This document shows, in pieces, positions 1 through 10,906 of a stretch of DNA of 64,000 nt. Positions within the stretch are counted from its first letter, which is position 1. Each line of letters begins with the position of its first letter. The notes beneath the pieces were generated by a model. The model was not told the DNA's origin. It was given only the letters and a program-made list of their open reading frames with translations, and ran no database searches. Made by a program: the position numbers and the translations under genes. The stretch covers positions 165,812,976 through 165,876,975 of the forward strand of contig BTPG01000007.1 of assembly GCA_036245525.1 (NCBI GenBank), read 5' to 3'. This DNA is from Semisulcospira habei. Its lineage: Eukaryota > Mollusca > Gastropoda > Semisulcospiridae.

Positions 1-205
1 GTTAGTTTCATGGGATTTTCTTTCCTCCATAGCGAACAGAAAGCTCATAATAGCATTGTAAATACTAAATTTCGGAATGAAACTTCAGAATGAAAGAAAC
101 TGAAAGTGCAGTAGTAGTAACAAAGAAAAAGATTTCAGACGGCAAGATAAGAAACACAATGTATCATCATAGTAGATCAGACATCAAGACCTGGGGTCAG
201 TTACA

Positions 206-306
206 TGAGTGAGCTTAGTCCTGCGCCACTGAGCCCGCACTAAGCAAGGTGCTCCGCTATAGCGGAGCACCTTACTTAGTGGCTGGCGCAGGACAAAGCT
301 CGCTCG
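206..306. repeat. Palindromic element (stem TTAGTCCTGCGC)
   Basis: A long imperfect hairpin with arms GAGYGAGCTTAGTCCTGCGC and complement around a CGCTATAGCG centre. A diverged second copy is at 39124-39212, so this is a dispersed family and not a local accident. No coding content seen. Confidence 0.75.
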
Positions 307-594
307 TGCACCTGACAATTGATGATTGAATCTCACAGAGAATCTCGAGATTGAATGTAGCCGAGGCCGGGCTCGGATCCCAAACCTTACCTCTTCACAT
401 ATACGTTTTGTTTTGTTTTGTCGTCTACACTTCAAAGTTTCTTTCATGTATTGACATCCTTGCGATCGTTTTGTTTGTGTAAACTTCAAACATGAATTGT
501 TCATTGTTTTGTGACGGTCTCTCACACTGCCTCATTACCGCCATCAAAGACGTTATATAGTAAGAATGCGGATCACTAATGATAAAACACCTCA

Positions 595-820
595 TTAACA
601 CATTCTATACCTCTACACCCGGCGGGATACGCAGCTTTACTGCAGGCTTTATGTCGCGTATACCATGAAGATGACCTGGAACCAACTGGAAAGGAGAGCC
701 CGGGACAGAGACTCTTGGAGATCCTTTGTAGGCGGCCTATGCCCCAGTAGGGGTGCAAGGCATAAGTAAGTAAGTAAGTTATGTCGCGTATCCGGATGCA
801 CCACTTCTCGAATGAGTTAA
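595..820. repeat. TP-E palindromic element split by a LINE tail
   Basis: The element starts at TTAACACATTC and ends at GAATGAGTTAA, like the intact copy at 23374-23455. The two halves carry the CGCGTATCCGGATGC stem. A 117-bp LINE tail sits near the loop and has duplicated 13 bp of the hairpin. Confidence 0.7.
662..778 (+). mobile_element. 5'-truncated LINE 3' end (117 bp)
   Basis: The plus-strand reading MTWNQLERRARDRDSWRSF...RGARHK-stop matches the C-terminal end of the RTE-like LINE at 12177-18210 (WSRIEGEAQDRSCWRSLVDG...RGDRRK). It is followed by the same (TAAG)n tail. Target duplications of 13 bp (TTATGTCGCGTAT) lie at 649-661 and 779-791. The sequence differs enough from the main family to be a separate subfamily. 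Confidence 0.85.
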
Positions 821-1012
821 TTTCGAACCATTCAGGCGGCCTTGATCCACTATAGCACTTTTATGACCATGATAGTTGGCGGGTGGTGCCAGAACGTGCT
901 ACTGAGCACGCGCCTCTAGGCCGCGTCCAACGGCTGTACATGTATTTGTGGATCTCGGCCGGAACTGTTATAAACTAGTCTTTGAAAGGACAACCCCAAA
1001 ATCGCAATGCTG

Positions 1013-1132
1013 GTGCCGTAAGTATAGACGACACTCCAAACATCTCCAAGAGGCATAGATCCTCATGAGCCCTCCCTCCGGGCTCACGAGGATCTATGCC
1101 TTTTGGAGATCGTGTTTGGAGTGTTGTCTATG
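1013..1132. repeat. TP-C palindromic element
   Basis: A near-perfect hairpin: arms containing ACACTCCAAACATCTCC, then AGGCATAGATCCTCATGAGCCC, fold on a short CCTCC loop. This is the long-stem version of the TP-C family. The closest relative is the perfect copy at 61037-61181. Confidence 0.85.
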
Positions 1133-1288
1133 CCTGCAGTACAAGCTGGCCGGTTATCTACCGTGATTTCACTCTCTCTGTCTCGTTTCAGTGTTGCCGG
1201 TAGTCGTTCGTTCAGTTGCAAACGAAGCCTCACTACTGTCAGATCGGTCTGTCCGTTATGTAGTCTTTAGAGGACAAGTTTTTAATCC

Positions 1289-1363
1289 CCCCCCCCCCCA
1301 CCACCACCCCCCCCCCCCCAGCACCACCACTTTCTCGCCCCCCCCCCCCCCCCCCCCCCCCGC
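1289..1363. repeat. Poly-C tracts
   Basis: Two long cytosine runs separated by CA-rich sequence. The proline-rich translation across them is an artefact of the homopolymer. Confidence 0.9.
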
Positions 1364-1499
1364 CCAAATGCCAGTCATTTTGGAATTGCGACGTTTAGTG
1401 AGCAGCCAGCGTGTCTACAAACACCATAAGCGGCATATTACTCCATTACAGTCCGCCGCCGTTCTCCGCCGTGAGATGGCCTTGGTCGCCTGCTCGGCG

Positions 1500-1715
1500 T
1501 TAACCCTTTCAGCCCCGGATCCCTACAGTAGCAGATGGCTTGACCATGATAATTCAAGCGTAGTGCCAGATTAGCTTGGCGCCTTCAGGCGCCAAGCCGC
1601 TGGCACTACCATTGAATTATCATGGTCAAGCCATCCCCTGCGACTGGTACATTGTCGCCGGTTCGGCAACACCTCCAAAATTTGAGAAATGGGACCTTGG
1701 GGCTAAAAGGGTTAA
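1500..1715 (+). repeat. TP-A palindromic MITE
   Basis: Bounded by TTAA on both sides. The outer ends read TTAACCCTTTCAGCCCC and GGGCTAAAAGGGTTAA. The middle is a perfect-to-near-perfect palindrome (CCATGATAATTCAAG... with a GGCGCC core). To the right is the family's unique arm (CTGGTACAT..CAACACCTCCAAAATTTGAGAAATGGG). Reference copy for TP-A. Confidence 0.9.
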
Positions 1716-2030
1716 ACCCAAATAACTATTACTAACTATCCGTCTGATCAATCAGTAACGTTTGTGTGTCTTTGCGAGCGCGCGCGTTAGCTTGTGACAG
1801 GCTGTGTGGTCTGTCGTTGGGTCACAACTTAGGCTCTCTCCCAACCGCGAGATCGTACTGTCCCCAACTCACGCGTTGCATTTTACGTCACTGCCCCAGG
1901 TCAACTTGGGACTGCTAGGTTTGGAGCTCAGGTCATGCTTATCATGTTCATATTCTAAACTTCAGGTTTTTATTTTTATTTTGCATTGCTTTCCCGCTTT
2001 TTTCTTGAAACAGATAAACGGAACTAAAAC

Positions 2031-3989
2031 ATGTCGAGAGCCGGGATTCTACACGTTCTTCTTCTTTCCGGCACCTTGATCATGGCGGCCGTCCTTCCTG
2101 AAACGACAGAACGACCTTCACCCACGCCGGAAGCGGATGTAACGTCAATGGAATTTCTGCTGAAGGATCTAGCCCTTCCGGCGGAAGTGATCTCAGAGAC
2201 GCTGTTCAACCAAGTGGACAACCTGCAGGATTTGTTGGAGCAGTGCGAGGGAACGGTAAATAAGCGCCTTGGATTTTCAGTGTTGGGATAGCTAGCAGCT
2301 GCATATAGGCTGATTCCGAATGGCTGTCTCCCTCGATTCGCTACCGCTCAGCGGTAGCGAATCGATGGAGAGAACCAGTGTGGAACTGATCGTGATGTCT
2401 CAAGGGTAGTCAGTACGTGTTCCTTTGATCGAATACGGAACTCGCCCGTAGTTTTACCTGTTATTTACGGATTGGGCATTCTAGTTTAAAGAACGACTGG
2501 TATGCCCGGCCCTGGCCGCGTTGTTTGTAAAGCATCTCTTGAATATCGTCGGCACACCTTATGTGCGGCGCTGGCCTGATGGCTGCAGACTGTATGATCC
2601 AAAGCGCAGACCGGCACATTTGTTTATGCAAATATATTTGTACAGAACAGGTACTTTTTTGGGGGGCAACTATTATTTGGGGCAAGAAAATGTTGCCGTA
2701 GAAAACAGGTGTTCAGTCAAGAGAAGTGTCACCCGTCATTAAAGACTTTAATGACGGGTGGTCGTTTAAAACAGGTTCTGCTGTACACACATTCAAACAT
2801 GTTTGTAAAGTCGGTGGCCGGATTTACATCAGTAAAATTGTACACCGTGACGAATGGGTTGTGACATTTTACTGTGCTGCGTTTTCAACAGGTACGCAAC
2901 CATCTGCTAGTGGACTCCGCAAAAAACGACGACGACGACGACGGCAACTTCATCAGTGCTGAGATCGACGAAGTCCTGTCTGGCCACAGGCCTGGCAAGG
3001 ACACACAAATTCCCACCAGCAAACGGCTGTCGACTCTCAACGATACTGAAATCCCTCATCAGGCAGCGTATGATGCGACAGTCCCAGGACAGAATACAAC
3101 TGAGGGCGCTAAGCGGTCTGCAACAAGTGAAGCGGCAGCTCTCCTCTTTCCTGAATTGTTTGGCGAGTCTTCTAACAACGAGGCTGGAGTGACGCAGCAG
3201 GCACCTCACGAGCTAGCGTCTGCGCGCCGCAGCCAAGCGGCTGGGTCTGGCTGGAATGCTAGCGGTGTGGCGAATACGCCCAGACAGCCAAACGCCGAGA
3301 CAACAACGGAGGGTGGTGGCGTGGCTCATGAAGACGGGGTCAGCGCGGGCGTGAGTACACCAGCACCAGACAGCGCGCGTGATGATCGCCAGGAGGACAG
3401 TGATGATGACAATAGTCATGAACACGATGAAAATAGCGACAGCTATGAGGACAACGAGGAGGAAGATGAGGATGTCGACTACGATGACGATAACGATAGT
3501 GATGATGACGACAATGATGACAGTGACAGTGACGACGATGACAGTGATCAGTTGGGAGATCAGCACGAAAGTGTTAACAATGAAACTACTTTTACTCAAG
3601 CAGAAAACGACAAAGAACACACGAAACCAACCGACATCCCGACGGAAATCGATAAATTGCATGCACCTCCAAATTCAAGCGTACCCGCACAAGTGGAACG
3701 AGCAAGACGAAGTGCAACACGGGATGATACAAGGCTAGGTCTTGGCGAACTGAGAGAGAATGGCCGCGTGAGACGCAGTTCCTTCTGGGATGATGGCAAG
3801 ACGGACGTTCTCGGGATGCCTGGAAGTTTTCCGTCCGAGCGGCGAAGGGAAGAGATTTTGAGAAGATCGAGACGGAATGTAGCTGAGGGCGCGGACCCAA
3901 AACGTTACCTGCCCCTGATTAACCGACTGGTGGATCGATTCAACTATCTCACGCGATCCTTGGCTGCGTGTCGTGGGCTACTGAACTGA
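2031..3989 (+). CDS. Secreted acidic, dibasic-rich protein (possible prohormone or granin-like), two exons
   Basis: Exons 2031-2255 and 2892-3989, joined in phase 0 (donor ACG|GTAAAT, acceptor TTTTCAACAG|GTACGC), giving 440 residues. Residues 1-20 (MSRAGILHVLLLSGTLIMAA) look like a signal peptide. A helical segment (about 40-75) follows with one cysteine (EQCEG). The middle is very acidic, with long runs of D, S and E (about residues 235-300). The C-terminal third has basic cleavage-type sites (RARR-S, RVRR-SS, RRSRR-N) and ends in an amphipathic stretch with the only other cysteine (SLAACRGLLN). Two cysteines, high acidity and multibasic sites resemble neuroendocrine granins or prohormones, but I recognise no specific family. 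A shell-matrix or other acidic secreted protein is equally possible. The start is supported by the signal peptide. A 3' splice site (TTGAAACAG|ATAAACGG) at 2013/2014 suggests a 5'UTR intron upstream. Confidence 0.75.
2325..2372. repeat. Short hairpin in intron
   Basis: Arms CGATTCGCTACCGC and complement around TCA, inside the intron of the acidic secreted protein gene. Confidence 0.75.
2730..2760. repeat. Perfect short palindrome in intron
   Basis: CACCCGTCATTAAAG folds on its complement with almost no loop. It lies 130 bp upstream of the exon 2 acceptor. Confidence 0.75.
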
Positions 3990-4353
3990 TAACTGATCGT
4001 CATTGCCCCCCCCCCCCCCTTTTTAAATGTTAACCAGAATGATTATCACTATCACACGGCTGCTCTCTTCTCCCGCCCTCCCCCCCCCCCCTTCCCCGGT
4101 TTTTGATTTTTCTGCCAGTGCAGTGGTGGATTGGGTCCGCCGCACATCCTCACCCCGCTTTTTCAAATCTCCGCCACCAGTATGGTTTGGTACTTTCTGT
4201 CTGAGGTTAAAAGTACCCCCCCCCCCCCCCCTCAAGAGGAAATTGATCCGCCCTGTGCTTGGCGACTGGAGACGCAAGGCTTGTCTGGCACCAACTTTAA
4301 ACAATCCTAACTTTGATAGTCATATCTTGCATGGCTTGTCTCAGCTGCGTGGT

Positions 4354-4407
4354 TTAACTCATTCGGGACGTGCCGCCTCCGTATCCGGCACGTCTCGAAT
4401 GAGTTAA
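4354..4407. repeat. TP-E palindromic element (short form)
   Basis: TTAACTCATTCGGGACGTGCC and its near complement, bounded by TTAA. It shares its ends with 23374-23455 and 36572-36621. Confidence 0.85.
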
Positions 4408-4533
4408 TACTTCACCCTCGCCGCCAGTGATAACGAAGTGCGCGTCGATCTGAACCTACTGCACACTGACCGACCTTCGCGTGAAGAACGCAGGTTCCAT
4501 GGGACCAGAAATATGTCGCATAAGACCAACGTA

Positions 4534-4604
4534 ACAAGACACATAAATCCTCATGAGCCCCCGCAACTGCGGGGGCTCATAAAGATTTATGTGTCTTGCA
4601 GATT
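4534..4604. repeat. TP-C palindromic element
   Basis: Stem AAGACACATAAATCCTCATG with AGCCCCCGCA and complement. One arm has a small change (CTCATAAAGATT). It is embedded in sequence ending GGGGTTAA at about 4640. Confidence 0.8.
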
Positions 4605-4905
4605 GGTGTAACTATCATTGCCCCGGCAGTTCAGGGGTTAATGGTTTAAATCATGCCTTTTCTCCGCCAAGTGACTGCATGCTATTTGTGGAAGGCTTCT
4701 ACACCCGCAAGCCGTCATGTTCCAACTTACCCGCTGACTGACTTCAAACTCACTGAGGGTTTCAATTCAGCTCTTGGATGACCGTCATAATTCACCATGG
4801 TCCACGCCTAAAAGCCGGACCCTTGCAGCCAGCTCCACCCGAGGTAACTTTGGCGTGGCAGCTGACGGAATGACTTGCCAAATGTGCAGAGGGATCCCGG
4901 GTGAT

Positions 4906-4970
4906 TTTTCAATGCGCAAAAGGCCATCGGGCCGACGTCGGCCCGCCTCCGCCTTTTGCACATTGGGTTG
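4906..4970. repeat. TP-G palindromic element
   Basis: CAATGCGCAAAAGGC and GCCTTTTGCACATTG arms around GGGCCGACGTCGGCCC. Same family as 23826-23936 and 40026-40121. Confidence 0.75.
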
Positions 4971-5310
4971 GCGTTGCAGTTTGACACTGGACATCACGGC
5001 CTTGTCCGAGAGACAAATTCCACCATTCTGACTGGCCTCACTAGTATAGGCATAGGCCTGTACAACCCGGCTTGGCCATCTCGATCATGGCCGATATGCC
5101 GTACGTACCGTTTGCTCAGAGTGGTGTCCTCCCCAGACAGACCCGCTCGGCGAGTACGCCACAAGTACACTGCGATATAAATGACGTGCTCTGAATTGTC
5201 CCCGATCACTCCGGTGCTAGTGGGACATTAAATAGGACCTAAAGAAACGAACGATCTCATCTGAATAATAGTGCACTTGTGGAGTACTCCCCGATTGGGT
5301 CCGAACAGGG

Positions 5311-5420
<110 letters not shown>

Positions 5421-5637
5421 TGGTCCGAGCTACTCTTAATAGACACCAACTCAGATCCGGCTGCAGTCGTCATTTGTAAGTTTGTCTCTTTATAACAAAT
5501 ATTGTGTATGCTGATGCCGGTGTTTCCGCAAACTGATCATAAACTTGCGTACAGGTTTTAATACGAGTGTTAACGTTGTTTGCACATGTGTGAATTTGTG
5601 TGTGCGTCAGTGTCAGTGCGTTTCTATGTGCTTATAG

Positions 5638-5897
5638 TGTGTGTCGCGCACTGTGATGTGTGTGTGCCGGTCTCTTTGTGTGCGCACTGTGATGTGTGTG
5701 TGCCGGTCTCTTGAGTTGTGTGCGCACTGTGATGTGTGTGTGCCGGTCTCTTTGTGTGCGCACTGTGATGTGTGTGTGTGTGCCGGTCTCTTTGTGTGCG
5801 CACTGTGATGTGTGTGTGCCGGTCTCTTTGTGTGCGCACTGTGATGTGTGTGTGTGTCTCTGTGTGTGCGCACTGTGATGTGTGTGTGTGCGTGTGT
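5638..5897. repeat. Minisatellite, about 34-bp unit
   Basis: About six to seven tandem units of TGTGTGTGCCGGTCTC followed by TTTGTGTGCGCACTGTGA. Unit length varies through GT slippage, and one unit has an extra GAGTTG. Each unit contains the self-complementary GTGCGCAC. Confidence 0.9.
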
Positions 5898-7004
5898 GTG
5901 TTACACCTAGCATACCGGCTGTCTGAAACTGATTTGCACAGAGAAGACTCCACAAACACAGGAAAGCGGCAACTGAAATCAACAAATTATCTAAAAACAA
6001 GATCATAAAACGACAAGAAACAAACTGTTCAAACAAACGTGCCTTTGGAGGAGCCGAGGGCTTGTGAGGAGTGACACCCTGACGGTATATCATTGTATGT
6101 CATGGGCCGCAGAATAAAGGTTCCCTTGATAACCCCGCCGGGACAAAAAGAACTGGTTGACTGCGGGCTTTCCCCAGGTCTTACTCATGCCGCCAAAATC
6201 TTTGATTACATGACTTGAAAACTGATCTTGAGAATTCCCTCGTTACCTTGTTTCCCGTCTATATTTGCAGTTGTGCTTGTCGCCGAGGCCATATTTACTC
6301 CCAAACCAGATAGGTGAGGCACATATTTAATCCGGAACTCAATTGATTGTTTGATATATAACGAACCGTGTCAAGTTTGGATTTTACCGCCATTTGCACT
6401 GCTAAAAAGGGAAAATTATTCTGCGGCTCCCTTCATTTGCATAGAGTGCTCGGTGGAGTGATCGCCCCGGAGATAGTCCATTATTACACAATGTATCAAT
6501 TTCATCGATTAGTCAAATATACCTGTTTTCATTGGTCACTGTTTGTAGAGGGGAGGTTACTTCCACAAATAATATATGATGTCCGGTTATCATAGACTAT
6601 TTAGTCAAGGCAGTTTTCTATCTAAAGCTATTTAAAAAGACAACTTCTGATGACTTGTCTTTTGGGATTTTACAGAGGTTGTTTCCCTTTAGTTACGCGG
6701 CCGCGACTTCGGATGACGTTAAAGAATTACAATTTGAGAATAGTACTTACTGGCTTGCTTCAGTTCGTTTCACTTGTCGAAGCTTGGACTTAGCACTGAA
6801 CAGGCGGACTCTCTCAACAGGCTTTTAGTGGAGCTTGTCAATCGGTTTTCAATGTGTGTAATTTTGTGATATTATCTTCAATTATCTTTTAGAACGAAAA
6901 GACATTTTTGTAGTTTAGAATAATCAATGGGGAAACTGTAATTCTTATAATTTGCAAAAATCTACAAAACACGAAAAGGCTGGTTCAACTCCGCTCGCCT
7001 GTCG

Positions 7005-7478
7005 GCCACGGACCACAGTGCTGTTTCCGTACTGTCCAGTCTCTTAGCCTTAGTCAGTCCCAGTCATCCCCTAATTTTTCAATACCCTAAAAAAACACTG
7101 CCGCCCACCAGCTGCACATTTGCCATGCACCAAAAAAAAAAAAAAAAAAAAAAAAGCACATCACCCGTCTCATTTCTTGGCTATGAAACTGGTTCCTTAC
7201 CAACCCCACACCCAAGCACAGCTGAAATCAGCGTGCCCCTGAAATCACTACGTCAAAGGCAACTCAACATAGCCGCACAATTGTCCACTGGATAAGCTCA
7301 GGATGGTATGAATCAAAGCACCAAACATGTCTCCTCTCAGCTAACCACAAATTTCCAGCAAATTCCAACATTCAGCCCAACTGCAAATTTTCAAACAAGG
7401 CAAAAATTATTTTTTAAAAACACGGTGCCTTGCACTGCCTCAACTTCCCAATTTAAATGTATAACGTGACCTGTCGAA
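7005..7478 (+). repeat. Direct repeat, left copy
   Basis: About 450 bp starting at GCTGTTTCCGTACTGTCCAG and ending near CCTTGCACTGCCT, matched with substitutions at 8988-9450. It contains a poly-A run at about 7132-7155 that is short in the right copy. The pair could be LTRs, or copies from a local duplication or of a dispersed repeat. No LTR-type ends or ORF are visible. Confidence 0.75.
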
Positions 7479-7706
7479 ATCAGGGGTCTATCTCAAGTTA
7501 AAGTGGAACGGTGTTGTATCTGTATGCCAATGCCCTGGGACCGTAAGAAATAAAAATGAAGACAAGATATATTTTTAGAATAAGCGCTTAGCAAATCTTT
7601 ATTATTATTATTACCATTTCTTTTCATTTTCCGAAAGATTTTTGTTTCACGATTTTGTGACTGATGGTCACAAAGTTTGGCAAACTAATCTTGGCGTACA
7701 CTTGGG

Positions 7707-8540
7707 GGTGCATCATAGACAAAAAAGGCGGCACTGATGCAGATGTCAGAGCACGAATCGGTAAAGCCAGAGCAGCCTTTCTCCAGTTGAAAAAAGTGTG
7801 GAGTTCCAGAGAGCTGTCACAACACACCAAAGTCCGGATTTTCAACTCCAACGTAAAAGCAATTCTCCTATATGGAGCAGAGACTTGGAGATTGAGGACT
7901 CCTTTGAGGACTCTCACAGAGCTAGCCTTAAGGACAAGCGGCTCAGGAGAAAAAACAGAGATGCCGCAGCTCAGAACCCTGGCCATACCTTCCCCTGCAG
8001 CCACTGCGGTCGAACCTGCCTGTCTCGGATTGGCCTCCGCAGCCACGAACAAGCCTGCAGACGTCGTGGGCAACTCCTATAAAATCTTCGTTCGCGAAGT
8101 CAAGCCAAGAGATATGGAGCAGAGACTTGGAGATTGACAAAAACCACAGTCAACAGAGTACAGACCTTCATGAACAGTTGCCTTAGAAGAATTTTGAAAA
8201 TCCACTGGCCAGAGAAGATCAGCAACGTCAGACTCTGGGAGAGAACAGAGCAGATAACAGTAGAGAATGAAATTGGGCGAAGAAGATGGGGATGGATCGG
8301 TCACAGTCTGAGAAAGCCAGCTTCCAGTATCACTAGGCAGGCATTGTCATGGAACCCCCAGGGAAAGAGGAAAAGAGGTAGGCCGAGAAACTCCTGGCGT
8401 CGAGACCTCCAAGCAGACATCAAGAGACTGGGAACCACCTGGAGTAGAATCGAAGGAGAAGCACAGGACAGGAGTTGCTGGAGGTCTCTCGTCGACGGCC
8501 TATACCCGGGTAGGGGTGACAGGCGTAAGTAAGTAAGTAA
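7707..8540 (+). mobile_element. 5'-truncated RTE-like LINE with a nested LINE insertion
   Basis: Codes for the end of the RT ORF (from IIDKKGGTDADVRARIGKAR to GRGDRRK-stop) and ends in (TAAG)n. Target duplication GTACACTTGGG is at 7696-7706 and 8541-8551. The reading frame is broken at 7896-8111 by a piece of another LINE. Otherwise it is nearly identical to the copy at 14898-17126, so this is a recent insertion. Confidence 0.92.
7896..8111 (+). mobile_element. Nested 3' end of the C2HC-finger LINE
   Basis: Matches the 3' end of the LINE at 33279-35416, including the finger TFPCSHCGRTCLSRIGLRSH and the 3' terminus CGTTCGCGAAGTCAAGCCAA. It is flanked by an exact 26-bp target duplication at 7870-7895 and 8112-8137. 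The host LINE reading frame resumes after it. Confidence 0.93.
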
Positions 8541-8607
8541 GTACACTTGGGAGTGGCAGTGCGCATCCAGTGAGTGCGTATATCAGAAATGCTATCAGCA
8601 CACACTG

Positions 8608-8921
8608 AAAGAAGTACCCAACGGAGAAAGAAACACGCTTAGAAAAGACGGGTACAACACAATGTATTAATATTTCGGGTAAATACCCTTTGTCAAAATA
8701 GACAAATAAACAGAGAGATTAGCCGCTACTTATCTTCATTGGCAGAAGGAATCTGGCAAAAAAAAAATTTGCCACATTCCTTCTGCCAATGAAGATACGT
8801 AGCAGCTAATCTCTCTGTTTATTTGTCTATTTTGACAAAGGGTATTTACCCGAAATATTAATACATTGTGTTGTACCCGACTTTTCTAAGCGTGTTTCTT
8901 TCTCCGTTGGGTACTTCTTTG
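8608..8921. repeat. Long fold-back element (about 150-bp arms)
   Basis: Two nearly perfect inverted arms, about 8608-8757 and 8771-8921, beginning GAAAGAAGTACCCAACGGAG. They are separated by a short A-rich/TTTG loop. The sequence just outside the right arm (GCTTGGCAGTCACCTTTTTG) also occurs at about 26308, beside a shorter hairpin of the same type. Confidence 0.9.
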
Positions 8922-8987
8922 CATATTACATGCTTGGCAGTCACCTTTTTGGTCTGGATTGTTTATCAGCACACAGTGTGGAAGACA

Positions 8988-9450
8988 GGCCACGGAACAA
9001 GTGCCGTTTCCGTACTGTCCAGTCTCTTAGCAATAGTCAGTCCGAGGCATCCCCTAATATTTCAATCCCCTAAAAAAACACTACTACCCACCAGCTGCAC
9101 ATTTGTCATGCACAAAATAACAATAAAAACAGCACATTGACAGTCTCATTTCTTGGCTATGAACCCGATTCCTTACCAACCCCACACCCAAGCACAGCTG
9201 AAATCAGCGTGCCCCTCAAATCACTACGTCAACGGCAACTCAACATAGGCCCACAATTGTCCACTGGATAAGCTCAGGATGGTATGAATCAAAGCACCAA
9301 ACATGTCTCCTCTCATCTAACCAGAAATTTCCAGCAAATTCTAACATTCAGCCCTACTACAAATTTTCAAACAAGGCAAAAATTATTTTTCAAAACACCG
9401 GTCCTTGCACTGCCTGAACTGGCCAAATTTGACTATGTAATATGACCGAC
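8988..9450 (+). repeat. Direct repeat, right copy
   Basis: Second copy of the repeat at 7005-7478, same orientation, with scattered substitutions. Its left edge follows directly on the fold-back element's flank. Confidence 0.75.
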
Positions 9451-9751
9451 AGAGTATGGAATTTGTTCTTCTTCCAATTGATTGTCTCAGAGGCGAGAGA
9501 GCTTTATACAGTGAAACTTTGCAGTGCTTTCTTTCCTGAAATTAAATAATTACTATATATCAGTGGTGGCGTGTGTTTTGTTGAACTTACTTTGAGTACC
9601 TATTACTCTCCAGCCTTAGATTGCATTTTAAACTCAGTATAACATTTTAGGCCGTCCCTGTTGTAGTTGTACGTACTCATGTGAGGGTGTATGGGGCTCA
9701 ACCATGCACTGTACAATGAGCTTGAAAGTGCAGCTTGTGAAATAATCATCT

Positions 9752-9961
9752 TTAACCCATTTAGCCCCAAGTCCCTACAGCAGGAGACCATGATAATTTA
9801 AGGGTAGTGCCAGATTAGCTTGGTGCCTAAAGGCGCCAAGCTAATCTGCCACTACCCTTGAATTATCATGGTCAATCAATCTGCAATTGGTACATACTAC
9901 ATAGTCATTAGGCAACATCTCCAAAATTTGAGAAATTGGACCTTGGGGCCAAAAGGGTTAA
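9752..9961 (+). repeat. TP-A palindromic MITE
   Basis: TTAA-bounded. Ends TTAACCCATTTAGCCCC and GGGGCCAAAAGGGTTAA. Palindrome with core GGCGCC and slight arm decay. Confidence 0.88.
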
Positions 9962-10360
9962 TACATCATTGATGCTAGAAGATACTGTGCAACTCCACCG
10001 GACAGCAGCACTAGCACCATGGATTTTCAATAGACTGTCGGTCCTCAAAGAGATCATACCTGACCACCATTCCTGTGTGGCTTGATAATGTTGTTCTGCT
10101 TGTTGAACCATTGCCTCTGCACCAGAAATTTTTTTTGACAAACAACCTGACTCCCCAAGTCCATGAGAATGTTGACATGATCATGTTCTACCATGTGTCC
10201 ATATCAGCTCAACTGAAATGCATCACACAGGGCACGTGTAACAAGACTACGAGCATCAAGCAACAGTGTCAGAAGTTGAGAATCACGATGTATTCACTAC
10301 GCATCAGCTGGGAGGTTGGCGAGCTAACATTATTGGAGCCTGTGACGGTGAGCATAACTT

Positions 10361-10448
10361 TTAACCCTTTGGCTGTCGGTGTGCTTTTTGTCATGATTCC
10401 TGCAGGAATCATTCTGACAAAAAGCGCTACTGACAGCAGAAGGGTTAA
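10361..10448. repeat. TP-D palindromic element
   Basis: TTAA-bounded. TTAACCCTTTGGCTGTCGG end, stem GCTTTTTGTCATGATTCCTG, and CCTGCAGG centre. Nearly the whole element is stem. Confidence 0.88.
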
Positions 10449-10543
10449 TTTTAAAATCTAACCTTGACCCTCTTGTGCATGCAGCCACTAGTACATGTAC
10501 TGTTTACTCTGTTACTGTGCAGGTGGCTACATGCACTGGAAAG

Positions 10544-10757
10544 TTAACCCTTTTGGCCCCAAGGTCCCATTTCTCAAATTTGGGAGGTGTTGCCTAACGA
10601 CTATGTACCAGTTGCAGGAGATGGCTTGGCCATGATAATTCAAGGGTAGTGCCAGATTAGCTTGGCGCCTTCAGGCGCCAAGCTAATCTGGCACTGCCCT
10701 TGAATTATCATGGTCATGCCATCTAATGCTCTAGTGATCTGGGGCTAAAAGTGTTAA
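10544..10757 (-). repeat. TP-A palindromic MITE, reversed
   Basis: TTAA-bounded, with the unique arm on the left (AACCCTTTTGGCCCCAAGG). The palindrome is intact with core GGCGCC. Confidence 0.88.
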
Positions 10758-10906
10758 AGCCAGTAATACACATGTTTAGTAAACTTTGCTAATGTCAAAA
10801 GTAGTTCCCGACCATGTTATATTTTTTTTAAAAAACTCCTTATAACAAATCATAACAAACTTCGGATAAGCAAAATTGATTAAATTGCTTCTGCGGTATT
10901 TTGCAG

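Noticed and set aside
1191..1574. Proline-rich ORF of 127 codons
   Set aside because: It is created by poly-C tracts and runs into a TP-A element. No homology-like content.
3213..3738. Antisense and alternative-frame ORFs in the acidic exon (V/I-rich, M/T-rich)
   Set aside because: Shadows of GAT/GAC repeats in the real exon.
5613..6093. Histidine/threonine-rich and cysteine-rich ORFs on both strands
   Set aside because: Translations of the GT-rich minisatellite; frames stay open only because the unit lacks stops.
9965..10341. Coding exon ending at GTGAGC
   Set aside because: An open frame of about 109 codons exists, but without an acceptor, recognisable motif or a phase that fits the exon-like segment at 10907. 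Not listed as a gene.
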